Shown here: positions 44,465 through 53,610 of the stretch, one piece after another
How the letters are laid out: the number at the start of each line of letters is the position of its first letter
Numbering within the stretch: position 1 is the first letter of the stretch
Assembly (NCBI RefSeq): GCF_024623785.1
Contig: NZ_JANKBZ010000009.1
Location: 310,001 to 374,000 of the forward strand
Length of the DNA: 64,000 bases
Source of the DNA: Archangium lipolyticum
Lineage (GTDB): Bacteria; Myxococcota; Myxococcia; Myxococcales; Myxococcaceae
Direction: 5' to 3'
The notes under the pieces: model-generated
The model's input: the letters and a program-made list of their open reading frames with translations, nothing else
Databases searched by the model: none
Told to the model about the DNA's origin: nothing
Made by a program: the position numbers and the translations under genes

Positions 44465-45502
44465 ATGGTGATTCCAGATCCTTACGGGCTCAAACGCGTC
44501 ATCGGTGAACGAGGCGTGTTGCCTCAGCGGGCGAAACGGTTGGACCCCTCGTTGCCGTGCCGTGAGTCGGAGCTGCTCATCGACGTGGAGCGTCTCAACG
44601 TCGATGCCGCGTCCTTCCAACAGCTCCGGGACTCCGCTGGCGGAGATCCGGCGCGCATCGCGCAGCGCATCCGGGAGATCGTCCAGGAGCGAGGCAAGAT
44701 GCACAACCCGGTGACAGGCTCGGGCGGAATGCTCATCGGGCGGGTGAAGGAGGTGGGCCCGAAGTATCCAGCCCGCAAGCGGCTGAAGGTGGGGGATCGG
44801 GTTGCCTCCATGGTGAGTCTCACCCTCACGCCCCTCCAGCTCGAGGGAATCGACCGGGTGAACGTGGACAACGGCCAGGTCGACGTGCGTGGACACGCCA
44901 TCCTCTTCGCCACCGGCCACTACGCGAAACTACCGGATGACCTGCCCGAGGCGCTCGCGCTCGCCGCGCTGGATGTCTGTGGCGCACCGGCCTTGATTCA
45001 CCGGTTCGTGAGCCCCGGGATGACCGTGGGTGTCCTGGGGGCGGGCAAGGGCGGGGCACTCAGCCTCACCCAGGCCCGCCGGAGCCTCGGCGGACATGGG
45101 CGGCTGATAGCCCTGGATGCATCCGAGGATGCGCTCGCTCTGCTCTCGGGCCTGGGCCTCTGTGACGCGGCACTGCGCGTGGATGCCACCCAGGCCGTCG
45201 AGGCGATGGAGAAGGTGTGCCAGGCCACCGGCGGAGAGATGTGCGATCTCGTCGTCAACTGCGCTTCGGTGGGAAACACCGAGATGGCCACCCTCCTGGC
45301 CACGCGTGCGGGAGGCATGGCCATCTTCTTCTCCATGGCCACCAGCTTCACCACGGCCGCGCTCGGGGCGGATGGCATCGGCAAGGACGTCACCATCCTG
45401 GTGGGCAACGGCTATGTGCCTGGTCATGTGGAGCTGACCCTGGACCTGCTACGGACCGAGCCAGCCCTGCGCCAGTTCTTCGAGGAACGCTACCGCGTGT
45501 AG
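44465..45502 (+). CDS. kdd: L-erythro-3,5-diaminohexanoate dehydrogenase
   Basis: 345 residues, the usual length for Kdd (lysine degradation/fermentation, oxidative deamination of 3,5-diaminohexanoate). Start MVIPDPYGLKRVIGERGVLP..., ELLIDVERLNVDAASFQQLR, GNPVTGSGG-type loop (HNPVTGSGGMLIGRVKEVG), and Rossmann GVLGAGKGGALSL. ATG 44465 with GGGAG upstream. Other lysine-fermentation genes are absent, so the pathway cannot be reconstructed here. A partial copy lies just upstream. Confidence 0.85.
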   Translation: MVIPDPYGLKRVIGERGVLPQRAKRLDPSLPCRESELLIDVERLNVDAASFQQLRDSAGGDPARIAQRIREIVQERGKMHNPVTGSGGMLIGRVKEVGPKYPARKRLKVGDRVASMVSLTLTPLQLEGIDRVNVDNGQVDVRGHAILFATGHYAKLPDDLPEALALAALDVCGAPALIHRFVSPGMTVGVLGAGKGGALSLTQARRSLGGHGRLIALDASEDALALLSGLGLCDAALRVDATQAVEAMEKVCQATGGEMCDLVVNCASVGNTEMATLLATRAGGMAIFFSMATSFTTAALGADGIGKDVTILVGNGYVPGHVELTLDLLRTEPALRQFFEERYRV

Positions 45503-45605
45503 GAAATGAGCGGGGTGGCTGGAGGATGGATGTCTCTGGGTGGGATGGGGAGCCACCGAGCATCCTCGGGGACTCCCCACCTGGCTTCGTCCTACCACCG
45601 GGATG

Positions 45606-46568
45606 TCATACTTTTCGCGGTGGGCGCGGGCTCGCGGGGCCCCGTGCGCCTTCCGGGGCCTCCCTCTTCTTCCGTGGCGCCGCCTCGCGGGCCACGTCCA
45701 CGAAGGCCCGCAGCGCGGGCGATACCTGCGCGCGGCTGGGGAAGTAGAGGAACAGGCCCGGCACCAACGCCGCGTAGGGCTCCAGCACCACGCGCAGGGT
45801 GCCTCGCCGCAGTTCCTCCGTCACCATGGGCTCGAACGCGTAGGCGAGCCCCACCCCGGCCTCCGCCATCCGCAGCAGCAGGTGGCTGTCCGAGGTGATG
45901 ACGGGCCCCCGTACCGGCACGCGCCAGCTCCGCGTCCCGCGCTCCAGCTCCCACTGGTAGATGCCTGACGTCGTGGTGGAGCGGATGCAGATGCACTCAT
46001 GGGACAGCAGGTCGTCCGGCGTCTCCGGCGTGCCCCTCCGCTCCAGGTACGAGGGCGCGGCCACCACCACGAACCGGCACGCATCCGACAGCCGGACCTG
46101 CACCATGTCCCGCTCGATGGACTCCGTCAGCCGGATCCCCGCGTCCAGCCCCTCGGCCACGATGTCCACCAGGCGGTCCTCCACCCGGACGTCCACCTCC
46201 ACCTTCGGGTAGCGCGCGAGGAACCGTGGCAGCAGCGGCGCGATGAGGGTGGACACCGCGATGGCGGGAACCGTCAGCCGCACCCGTCCCGTCACCTCCC
46301 CCGGCTGCACCGCGGCCGTCCTCAGCGCCTCCAGTGCCTGGTCCACCGCCGGCCCGGCGTTCTCCAGCAGGCGCTGCCCCGCCTCCGTCAGCGCCACGCT
46401 CCGGGAGGTCCGCGTGAGCAGGGGGACGCCAAGCCGTTCCTCGAGCTGGCGGACGGATTGGCTCAGCGCGGACGGAGAGATGCCGAGCTCGGTGGCGGCG
46501 GCCGTGAAGCCGCGCCTCCGGGCTACGGCGAGGAACGCATTCAGGGCATTGAGCGGGGTGAAGGCCAT
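45606..46568 (-). CDS. LysR family transcriptional regulator
   Basis: 320 residues. N-terminal winged HTH LNAFLAVARRRGFTAAATELGISPSALSQSVRQLEERLGVPLLTRTSRSVALTEAGQRLLE, then the substrate-binding domain (VRLTVPAIAVSTLIAPLL, GLDAGIRLTESIERDMVQVRL). Divergent from the alcohol dehydrogenase gene 114 bp away, its likely target. Arg/Pro/Lys-rich C-terminus. CrgA/DsdC-like subfamily. Confidence 0.88.
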   Translation of the reverse strand: MAFTPLNALNAFLAVARRRGFTAAATELGISPSALSQSVRQLEERLGVPLLTRTSRSVALTEAGQRLLENAGPAVDQALEALRTAAVQPGEVTGRVRLTVPAIAVSTLIAPLLPRFLARYPKVEVDVRVEDRLVDIVAEGLDAGIRLTESIERDMVQVRLSDACRFVVVAAPSYLERRGTPETPDDLLSHECICIRSTTTSGIYQWELERGTRSWRVPVRGPVITSDSHLLLRMAEAGVGLAYAFEPMVTEELRRGTLRVVLEPYAALVPGLFLYFPSRAQVSPALRAFVDVAREAAPRKKREAPEGARGPASPRPPRKV

Positions 46569-46682
46569 CTTGAAGTATTTCTAAATGGCCCATGTGGATC
46601 CTGCCAGTTTCGCCCGCTGTTCCCGGAGCGCATACCTGGGGGGCGTGACCCCCAGGCCACGAAAACCCCCAAGGAGAACCCC

Positions 46683-47735
46683 ATGCCGAAGACTCCTGCC
46701 TATGCCGCCCCCGCCGCTGGAAAGCCGCTGGCGCCCTTCTCGTTCGAGCAGCGCGAGGTCGGCCCCCATGACGTGCTCATCGACATCCTCTACTGCGGGG
46801 TCTGCCACTCCGACATCCACCAGGCTCGTGACGAGTGGGGCGGCGCCATCTTCCCCATGGTGCCGGGCCACGAGATCATCGGCCGCGTCAAGCAGGTGGG
46901 CCAGCACGTCACGAAGCTGAAGGTGGGCGACATGGCGGGCGTCGGCTGCATGGTGGACTCGTGCCGCGACTGCCAGACGTGCCGCCGGGACCTGGAGCAG
47001 TTCTGCGAGCGGGGCATGGCCGGCACGTACAACGGCACGTACATGGACCGGAAGACGCCGACCTACGGCGGCTACGCGTCTCGCATCGTCGTCACCGAGC
47101 ACTTCGCGCTGAAGGTGCCCGAAGGGCTCGACCCCGCTGCCGCCGCGCCGCTGCTGTGCGCCGGCATCACCACGTACTCGCCGCTGCGCCAGTGGAACTG
47201 CAAGAAGGGCGACCGCGTGGGCGTGGTGGGCCTGGGCGGGCTGGGCCACATGGCCGTGAAGCTCGCCGCGTCCATGGGCGCGGAGGTGACGGTGCTCAGC
47301 ACGTCCCGCACCAAGGAGGCCGACGCGCGCCGCCTGGGCGCCCAGGGCTTCGAGGTCACCAAGGACGCGGACACCTTCAAGAAGCTGTCGGGCCGCTTCG
47401 ACCTCATCATCGACACCATCTCCGCCCCGCATGACTACAACCAGTACCTGGGCATGCTGCGCCCCCAGGGCACCATGGTGGTGGTCGGCGTGCCGCCGGA
47501 GGCGGTGCCCGTGCACGCGTTCTCGCTCATCGGCGGGAACAAGCGCCTGGCCGGGTCGATGATCGGCGGCATCGCCGAGACGCAGGAGATGCTCGACTAC
47601 TGCGCGAAGCACAACATCGTGTCGGACATCGAGATCATCCCCATCCAGAAGATCAACGAGGCCTACGAGCGCATGATGAAGGGCGACGTGCGCTACCGCT
47701 TCGTCATCGACATCGCGAGCCTCGAGCGCGCGTAG
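46683..47735 (+). CDS. Zinc-dependent NAD(P) alcohol dehydrogenase (YahK/AdhC type)
   Basis: 350 residues. Catalytic zinc ligands in YCGVCHSDIH (Cys, His) and GHE; structural zinc CRDCQTCRRDLEQFC; nucleotide motif VGVVGLGGLGHMAVKLA. NADP-dependent cinnamyl/aldehyde reductase group (YahK-like, by GVCHSD and TYGGYASRIVV). AAGGAG 7 nt before the ATG. Reduces aldehydes to alcohols. Probably regulated by the divergent LysR gene. Confidence 0.93.
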   Translation: MPKTPAYAAPAAGKPLAPFSFEQREVGPHDVLIDILYCGVCHSDIHQARDEWGGAIFPMVPGHEIIGRVKQVGQHVTKLKVGDMAGVGCMVDSCRDCQTCRRDLEQFCERGMAGTYNGTYMDRKTPTYGGYASRIVVTEHFALKVPEGLDPAAAAPLLCAGITTYSPLRQWNCKKGDRVGVVGLGGLGHMAVKLAASMGAEVTVLSTSRTKEADARRLGAQGFEVTKDADTFKKLSGRFDLIIDTISAPHDYNQYLGMLRPQGTMVVVGVPPEAVPVHAFSLIGGNKRLAGSMIGGIAETQEMLDYCAKHNIVSDIEIIPIQKINEAYERMMKGDVRYRFVIDIASLERA

Positions 47736-47845
47736 CGGAGCCGCGGTCCTTTCCGCACCGGGTTCGTTGGGTACCGGCGGTGGCCGAGCTCCATCGCGAG
47801 GCGACTCCGCCTCCCGGACTGCGTGAGCCGGGGGGCGGAAGGCGT

Positions 47846-49039
47846 TCACGCACGCGGCTGGTTCCACTCCAGGCGGTACGAGTACATCTTCGATTGGCCG
47901 GAGGCGCCGAGCCGCAGGAAGAAGGGCAGCATCCGATCTCGAAACCACTCCGAGACCGCGCCGCTCACGGCCTTGCCGCTCCCGTTGCGGCGTGCGGCGC
48001 GGAAGATGGCGTCCACCCGAGGGCGACGGGCCTTCTCGAAGGCGGCGAAGGCCTTCTCCGGGGTGGGGATGTCTCGCAGGCATTGGGCCAGCACCAGCGC
48101 ATCCTCCATGGCGAGGGCCGCGCCCTGACCCGCGCTCGGAGACATCGCATGCGCGGCATCCCCCAGCAGGCAGACCCGGCCCGAATGCCACCGTGGCATC
48201 GCGTGCAGGTCATGGATGGGCCAGGGTCCCAGGAGTTCCGGCGTGGCGCGAATCACGTCGCCGACCCACGGCGGATCCTCCCGATGGAGTTCCAGGAGCC
48301 GCTCGCGCTCCCGGGAGGGATCCGGGTGCTTCCGGAGTGCCTCGAGGTCCGAGCTCCCGGGCGCGCCGTTGTGGAACCACCAGATCTCCCCCGACGGGGT
48401 AACGAAGGCGCCGAAGAAGGCCCGCCGCCCGAAGAGCATGAGGTTGACGCCCGGCGGCACGGGCACCTGGACGCCCCGGGCGAAGCCACCGTAATCGAGC
48501 AGCCCCGTGAAGCTCGGGGCCGGGGCGTCCGGGAGGAGCAGCGACCGCACCCGCGAGCGCAGCCCATCACAGCCGACGAGGATGTCCGCCGACGACTCCG
48601 AGCCATCCTCGAAGCGGGCAATGACGTGGCTCGGGTGGGACTCGTCCACGGCCACGAGCCGCTGGCCCCAGCGGATGTCCACGCCCTGCCGGGCGGCCTC
48701 CTCCGCCAGGATCGCGTTCAACTGTCCACGCCGGATCATCGTCAGGGGTCTGCCGAACGCGCTCACATCCCCGCTGCGATCAATGGCGCCGATGGTCTCT
48801 CCCCGGCGATTGATGAACTGGAACGATTCACACGGAGTTCCCGCCGCGGCCACGGCGGCGGCCACTCCCAGCGGCTCCAGGGCATTCATCCCGTTCGGAG
48901 CGACGCCCAGGAAGGCACCTTCCCCCACCGCCGCCGTCGGCCGGGCCTCGGTGATGGAGACCTCCAGCCCCAGTCGCTTGAGCCACATCCCCAGGACGGG
49001 TCCCGCGATGCCTCCCCCCACGATCAGCACTTTGCGCAT
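47846..49039 (-). CDS. FAD-dependent monooxygenase
   Basis: 397 residues of the p-hydroxybenzoate hydroxylase-like group: dinucleotide motif IVGGGIAGPVLGMWLKRLGLEV, DG motif GCDGLRSRVR and second FAD motif LLGDAAHAMSPSAGQGAALAMEDA. Resembles aromatic hydroxylases and tetracycline-type monooxygenases; substrate unknown. Divergent from a LysR gene 84 bp away; a T-N11-A LysR box sits in that gap. Confidence 0.9.
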   Translation of the reverse strand: MRKVLIVGGGIAGPVLGMWLKRLGLEVSITEARPTAAVGEGAFLGVAPNGMNALEPLGVAAAVAAAGTPCESFQFINRRGETIGAIDRSGDVSAFGRPLTMIRRGQLNAILAEEAARQGVDIRWGQRLVAVDESHPSHVIARFEDGSESSADILVGCDGLRSRVRSLLLPDAPAPSFTGLLDYGGFARGVQVPVPPGVNLMLFGRRAFFGAFVTPSGEIWWFHNGAPGSSDLEALRKHPDPSRERERLLELHREDPPWVGDVIRATPELLGPWPIHDLHAMPRWHSGRVCLLGDAAHAMSPSAGQGAALAMEDALVLAQCLRDIPTPEKAFAAFEKARRPRVDAIFRAARRNGSGKAVSGAVSEWFRDRMLPFFLRLGASGQSKMYSYRLEWNQPRA

Positions 49040-49095
49040 GTCTCTCGGCCTCCGTTCACCGCTTCATATGCGGAGAGACCGATTCACCTGCAGTG

Positions 49096-49110
49096 ATGAT
49101 TCGTGATCAT
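49096..49110. promoter_or_regulatory. LysR-type box
   Basis: ATGAT-N5-ATCAT, which contains the T-N11-A spacing (T49097, A49109), between the divergent FAD monooxygenase and LysR genes. It sits just before the LysR start, as in autoregulated LysR/target pairs. Confidence 0.5.
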
Positions 49111-49123
49111 ATCGTACACCGAT

Positions 49124-50056
49124 ATGAACCTATCCGCCCTCGACCTGAACCTGCTCCTCGTGCTGCACACGGTCCTCGAGGAGAAGAGCGTGGCGAAGGC
49201 GGCGGCGTCGCTGCACGTGACGTCCTCGGCGGTGAGCAATGCGCTCGGACGGCTGCGCGGCCTGTTGGGAGATCCCCTGCTGGTGCGCCATGGGCGCGGC
49301 CTGGTGCCCACTCGCCGGGCCACCGAGCTGGCCCCGCGCCTTCGTGCCGCGTTGAAGGAGTTGCAGGGCGCGCTGGAAGGAGCCGCCGCCCCTTTCGAGC
49401 CCGCTCGGACCGACCGGATGTTCACGCTGGCGTGCTCGGACAATGACCAGATTGCCCGGGTGCCCCGGATCGCCGCGGCCTTCTCGGCGCGGATGCCTCG
49501 CGCGACGCTGAGGATCGTCAGCATCGACCAGCTCGAGGCCACCGACGGACTCGCCAGTGGACAGGTGGATGCCGTCATCGGCCCGATCGAGGCCGCCGCG
49601 CCGGGTCTACACGCGGCGGAGCTGTATCGCGACGAAGCGGTGATGGTGGTCCGCCGGGATCACCCCAAGGTGGGCAAGCGGCTGTCGAAGCAAGCCTTCA
49701 ATGAACTCCGGCACGTGGACATCTGGCTCTCCATCGAAGGGCCAGGGGTGGGGCACCGCTTCATCGAAGGTTTCTTCCAACAGCACGGTCTGCGGCGGAC
49801 CGTCTCCCTGGTGGTGCCCAGCTTCGCCGCGGCGGCGATGGTCGCCGCGACCACCGACCTGCTCGCGGGCCTGCCGCGCCTCGTGGCGGAGGCACTCGCC
49901 CAACACCTGCCCCTGCGGATTCTCGAGCTGCCCGTGGCCCCACCGCCTTTCCAGATGCACCTGCTCTGGCACGAGCGCACGCATGCCGATGAAGGAGCAC
50001 GCTTCTTCCGGGAGCTCGTCCTCGGAGCCATGCGCCCTCCCGGAAAGGCAACGTAG
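49124..50056 (+). CDS. LysR family transcriptional regulator
   Basis: 310 residues. ATG 49124 chosen because NLSALDLNLLLVLHTVLEEKSVAKAAASLHVTSSAVSNALGRLRGLLGDPLLVRHGRGLVPTRRA is the canonical start of the NodD/SyrM-type subgroup. C-terminal sensing domain with DAVIGPIEAA and WLSIEGPGVG. Divergent from the FAD monooxygenase, the expected target. Confidence 0.88.
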   Translation: MNLSALDLNLLLVLHTVLEEKSVAKAAASLHVTSSAVSNALGRLRGLLGDPLLVRHGRGLVPTRRATELAPRLRAALKELQGALEGAAAPFEPARTDRMFTLACSDNDQIARVPRIAAAFSARMPRATLRIVSIDQLEATDGLASGQVDAVIGPIEAAAPGLHAAELYRDEAVMVVRRDHPKVGKRLSKQAFNELRHVDIWLSIEGPGVGHRFIEGFFQQHGLRRTVSLVVPSFAAAAMVAATTDLLAGLPRLVAEALAQHLPLRILELPVAPPPFQMHLLWHERTHADEGARFFRELVLGAMRPPGKAT

Positions 50057-50121
50057 CCTCACCCAGGCCCAGCGCGACGCCTTCGGCGCCCACACCTACC
50101 AGCGCCGCGCCTGGTCAGTCG

Positions 50122-50149
50122 GCGGCGGGTTCGATTCCCGCCGCGTCCT
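50122..50149 (+). other. tRNA T-arm/3'-end-like fragment, copy 2
   Basis: Same GCGGCGGG/CCCGCCGC stem and TTCGATT loop as copies 1 and 3, with acceptor-like tail GTCCT. No 5' half. Confidence 0.55.
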
Positions 50150-50186
50150 CACACGAGCCGGTGTCCTCCATCCACATGCAGCACCT

Positions 50187-50480
50187 CGCCGGTGGGACAC
50201 CTCCTTCCTCATGCTCGGCAACGGAGTGGGGCCCGTGGACCTGCACTACGGGACGCCGCGCGAGAATGCCGTGGACACGTTCGCGCTCGCGCTGGACGCC
50301 AGCGGGTTCCCCATCATCGCGTGGCTCAAGCAGACCTCGGTGCACTTCCCCAACGTCGTCATCCGGGCTTCGCGCTGGGATGGACAGGCGTGGGTGGCCA
50401 TGGGAGGGGCGCTCAACGAGGTGGCTTCTCCGGACTCGGTGGCCTCGAAGCCACGCCTGAGCTGGACGCGAGCGGCGTAA
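50187..50480 (+). pseudogene. C-terminal fragment of a secreted beta-propeller-like protein
   Basis: In-frame stretch ending at TAA 50478: DTFALALDASGFPIIAWLKQ followed by ASRWDGQAWVAMGGALNEVASP, resembling the repeat unit of myxobacterial secreted proteins (ALD..G.P..AW ... W.G..W...GG). No start or signal. The tRNA-like fragment lies 38 bp before it. Confidence 0.5.
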
Positions 50481-50543
50481 CAACGCCGGCATCACCCCAG
50501 GAATGATTGGTGACCGGTCCACTTCGTCCTGCATAGTACGAGG

Positions 50544-51587
50544 ATGAGCACAGTCCTGGTGACAGGTGGATCGGGTTTCATCGGCAGTCATTGTATCCTA
50601 CGGCTCCTGGCGGCGGGTCATCAGGTGCGCACCACGGTGCGCAGCCTCGAGCGCGAGGGCGACGTGCGCGCCATGTTGAAGCAAGGCGGTGCCGAACCGG
50701 GCGATCGCTTGTCCTTCGTCGCCGCTGACCTCGAGAACGACGCGGGCTGGCCGCAAGCCGTCGCCGGCTGCGAGTTCGTGCTGCACGTGGCGTCGCCCTT
50801 TCCTCCGAACATTCCCAAGAACGAGGAGGAACTGCTCGTGCCCGCGCGCGAAGGCGCTCTGCGCGTCCTGCGTGCCTCACGCGCCGCGGGTGTCAAGCGC
50901 GTGGTGCTGACCTCTTCGTTCGCGGCGATCGGCTATGGCCAGAATCCGCGAGGGACACCGTTCAACGAGTCGAACTGGACGGATCTCCAGGGCGATGACG
51001 TCATCCCCTACGTCAAATCGAAGACCCTGGCCGAACGCGCGGCCTGGGATTTCATCGCCAACGAAGGCGGCGGCTTGGAACTCTCCGTCATCAATCCGGT
51101 GGGCGTGTTCGGCCCGGTCCTGGGGCCTGACTACTCAACCTCGATCCTCATGGTGCAACGCCTGATGGACGGCGCCATGCCCGGGTGCCCGCGGCTCTAT
51201 TTCGGCATCGTCGATGTGCGAGATGTCGCCGACTTGCATATCCTCGCCATGGCTCATCCCGCGGCCAAGGGCGAACGCTTCCTCGCCGTCGCGGGCGATT
51301 TCATGCCGATCATCGGTATCGCCAAGGTGTTGAAGGACCGCATGGGCACATGGGCCAGACGCGTGCCGACCTTACAACTGCCCAACTGGCTGGTGCACCT
51401 CGCCGCGCTGCGAGACCCCGCGGTGCGTCAGATCCTGCCCGAGCTCGGCAAGACGAAAAACGCCACCAACGAAAAGGCCAGGCGGATGCTGGGTTGGGCA
51501 CCGCGCTCGAACGAGGAGTCCCTCGTTGCCACCGCCGAGAGTCTGGTGCGGCTCGGGCTTCTGAAGGACAGCCCGAAAAAAGGGTAG
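50544..51587 (+). CDS. NAD-dependent epimerase/dihydroflavonol-reductase-like protein
   Basis: 347 residues. Rossmann VLVTGGSGFIGSHCILRLLAAGHQVRTTVRS, LTSSFAAIGYGQNP, catalytic Tyr-Lys in YVKSKTLAE, and the motif NPVGVFGPVLGPDYSTS, all typical of dihydroflavonol-4-reductase/cinnamoyl-CoA-type extended SDRs. Reduces ketones or aldehydes; substrate unknown. Follows a 487-bp degenerate gap. Confidence 0.85.
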   Translation: MSTVLVTGGSGFIGSHCILRLLAAGHQVRTTVRSLEREGDVRAMLKQGGAEPGDRLSFVAADLENDAGWPQAVAGCEFVLHVASPFPPNIPKNEEELLVPAREGALRVLRASRAAGVKRVVLTSSFAAIGYGQNPRGTPFNESNWTDLQGDDVIPYVKSKTLAERAAWDFIANEGGGLELSVINPVGVFGPVLGPDYSTSILMVQRLMDGAMPGCPRLYFGIVDVRDVADLHILAMAHPAAKGERFLAVAGDFMPIIGIAKVLKDRMGTWARRVPTLQLPNWLVHLAALRDPAVRQILPELGKTKNATNEKARRMLGWAPRSNEESLVATAESLVRLGLLKDSPKKG

Positions 51588-51643
51588 GCCTATGTCCCTG
51601 GTGCCTCCGCCTCGGGCAAACCTCACGAAGCTCGGGCTCCCCC

Positions 51644-52633
51644 TCAATCCCTTGTAAAGGGGAACCCCGGAAGCGGGACAACCTTTACGCGCTCGTGGGT
51701 GTCGGGTCCCTGTTGGAAGAGCTCGCTCATGAATTGCTCGAGCATGTCGGCGGGGGATAGCGGAGCCTGGGTGCTCATCCAATCCGACAAGGCTTGCTGA
51801 AGCGCCTCGGCGGTCGGGTACCGGTCATCCCGTGCTCTGGCCAACGTACGCTGGAGGATCGCCAGGAGGGTCTCGTCCAGAGAGGGATTGAACTCCCGCG
51901 CGGGAACCAGCCGCCCCTCCACGGCATGGGAAAGCCGCTCGAACTCGGATTCACCGACACCGAACGGGAGGCCCCCGCACAACATCTGATACAGCACCAC
52001 GCCCACGACATAGACGTCCGAGCGGGCGTCCAGCACCTGTCCGAGCACCTGCTCGGGAGAGAAATAAACGACCTTGCCCCTCAACCTCCCCTCGTCCGGC
52101 GGCCACACCCTCCTGTCGATGCCGAAGTGGGAGATCTTCACCTCCCCCTCGAAGCTCACCAGCACATTGCCGCGATAGAGGTGCTGTCTGACGAAACCCA
52201 GAGGCACTCCCCGCGCGTCCAGCCGCGTGTGCAAATAGTGCATGCCCCGGCATATCTCGATGGCGATGCCCACGGCGATGGGCGCGGGCAACCATTTCTG
52301 ACCCCGCGCCCTGGCCCGATTCCGCACATGGCACAGGGAATGGCCATCCACCCATTCCAGGGCCAGGAAGTACTCGCCCGCCACCCGTCCGAAGTCGAGA
52401 ACCCGCACGAGGTTGTCGTGGCTGAGGTCCACCGCGATGCGGGCCGCATCGAGAAACATCTCGACGAACGCGGGGACTTCGGCGTTGTAGTCGTGCACCC
52501 GCTTGATGAATACATCCCGGGTAGCGCCGGACGCCGCCGTGTCGCGGGCCCGGTACCCCATCGACAATTCCCCCACGTTCAACCGCTCCAGCAATTCGTA
52601 CCTGCCGAACCGCGTCGTCTGGATGTCGGACAT
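51644..52633 (-). CDS. Ser/Thr protein pseudokinase
   Basis: 329 residues matching a bacterial Pkn-type kinase domain, but key catalytic residues are gone. Retained: ATP-site Lys44 (VFIKRV), Asn156 (RGNVLV), APE-type SPEQ. Changed: HRD reads Arg149-Gln150-His151, DFG reads His169-Phe-Gly, the alpha-C Glu is Ala63, and the Gly loop is LNVGELSMG. So no phosphotransfer is expected; a scaffold or regulatory role is likely. ATG 52633 is set by the kinase N-lobe start (FGRYELLERL). No membrane segment. Myxobacterial kinases of this type (FGRYELLERL, GEVKI.FGI) are numerous. Confidence 0.85.
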   Translation of the reverse strand: MSDIQTTRFGRYELLERLNVGELSMGYRARDTAASGATRDVFIKRVHDYNAEVPAFVEMFLDAARIAVDLSHDNLVRVLDFGRVAGEYFLALEWVDGHSLCHVRNRARARGQKWLPAPIAVGIAIEICRGMHYLHTRLDARGVPLGFVRQHLYRGNVLVSFEGEVKISHFGIDRRVWPPDEGRLRGKVVYFSPEQVLGQVLDARSDVYVVGVVLYQMLCGGLPFGVGESEFERLSHAVEGRLVPAREFNPSLDETLLAILQRTLARARDDRYPTAEALQQALSDWMSTQAPLSPADMLEQFMSELFQQGPDTHERVKVVPLPGFPFTRD

Positions 52634-53115
52634 GTCCGAGATGCTATCACCCCAGCCAACAGGCCCAAGCTCCTGCCGCGCACCGCTTGGGAGCGCGGCC
52701 TGGGCAGGCGTGTACACCCAAGGGGCTGCGCGGCCTCTGCACAGGCTGGGCGCACAACATGGCGTCCCGGGTTACGTCGTCTATGCGACCAGCGCCACCA
52801 CGGGCACGACCGCGCAGGATGGCGTCCGGATCGGCGGCGGCAATCTGTACAATGGCAACGTCAACAGATGAGCGGGTGGTGCGAGCGGGGCGCGGGAGGG
52901 GCTCAAGCAGAACCCCTCCCGCGGATGCGGCTCGCAGCGCTCAGCCCACCACGAGGTTGATGATGCGGCCGGGAGAGCCGCTGTGACGTGCTTTGCTACA
53001 TTGCTACAGCAGGCCCGCGCTGGAGCGCTCTTGCCGGAAGCCTCCAGCGGCGGGTTCGATTCCCGCCGCTTCCATACAAGTCTTTTCTGGCATGGTCCCC
53101 AAGGCCCGAGGGGGC
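52634..53115. other. 482-bp degenerate region
   Basis: Plus strand has an unrecognised C-terminal fragment (GVPGYVVYATSATTGTTAQDG..., stop near 52869). Copy 3 of the tRNA-like fragment is at 53047. No intact gene. Confidence 0.5.
53047..53074 (+). other. tRNA T-arm/3'-end-like fragment, copy 3
   Basis: Same GCGGCGGG/CCCGCCGC hairpin and TTCGATT loop, acceptor-like tail TTCCA. No 5' half. Right limit of the mosaic region that starts at copy 1. Confidence 0.55.
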
Positions 53116-53610
53116 TCACAAGTAGGCCAGCATCCGGCCGCAGGTGATGACACCCGTCCACAGGACGAGCGAGACCCCGGCGGCGACTCTCGCGGCGGGA
53201 GGAGCCACCGTCTCGGTGTTCCACGTCTGGACTGAACGGAACACGCCCCGGTGAAAGAGCAGGGAATTGAGCCCGGCGAGCACGATGAGGGCGAGCTTGA
53301 GACCGAAGACGGGGCTCGTCCCCAGGTGGAGCGCCTGGGGGAGGAAGAGCAGCACTCCGGACGGTACCACCACCGCGAGGCCGCCTCGGGCCCACGGCAG
53401 GAGATGACGCGCGAGCTCCACCACGGGCAGCCGGCGGGAGAGGCCCAGCAGGCGCAGGTCGAACATCACGGCGGCGCCCACCAGGAGGACGAAGCCGAGG
53501 ATGTGAACCACCTCCACCAGCGGGAACAGCAGTGGCTCGCGGCGCATCACCTCCGCGAGCCGGGTTGTCTCCAGCCAGACGAGCCACGCCGGACCCCTGG
53601 GCGCCGACAT
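53116..53610 (-). CDS. Membrane protein, DUF6644-like
   Basis: 164 residues with four membrane segments (near 30-50, 70-90, 100-120, 135-155). Seems to be a partner of DUF6152 proteins (in-frame with it and overlapping its stop). ATG 53610 overlaps the upstream TGA by 1 nt. Function unknown; the pair often sits near copper or redox genes, which is only an inference. Confidence 0.65.
   Translation of the reverse strand: MSAPRGPAWLVWLETTRLAEVMRREPLLFPLVEVVHILGFVLLVGAAVMFDLRLLGLSRRLPVVELARHLLPWARGGLAVVVPSGVLLFLPQALHLGTSPVFGLKLALIVLAGLNSLLFHRGVFRSVQTWNTETVAPPAARVAAGVSLVLWTGVITCGRMLAYL

Larger units (their letters stand above)
50057..50543. other. 487-bp region with tRNA-like fragment and a gene fragment
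   Basis: Holds copy 2 of the tRNA-like fragment (50122) and a 98-codon remnant of a secreted repeat protein (50187-50480). No intact gene. Confidence 0.6.
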
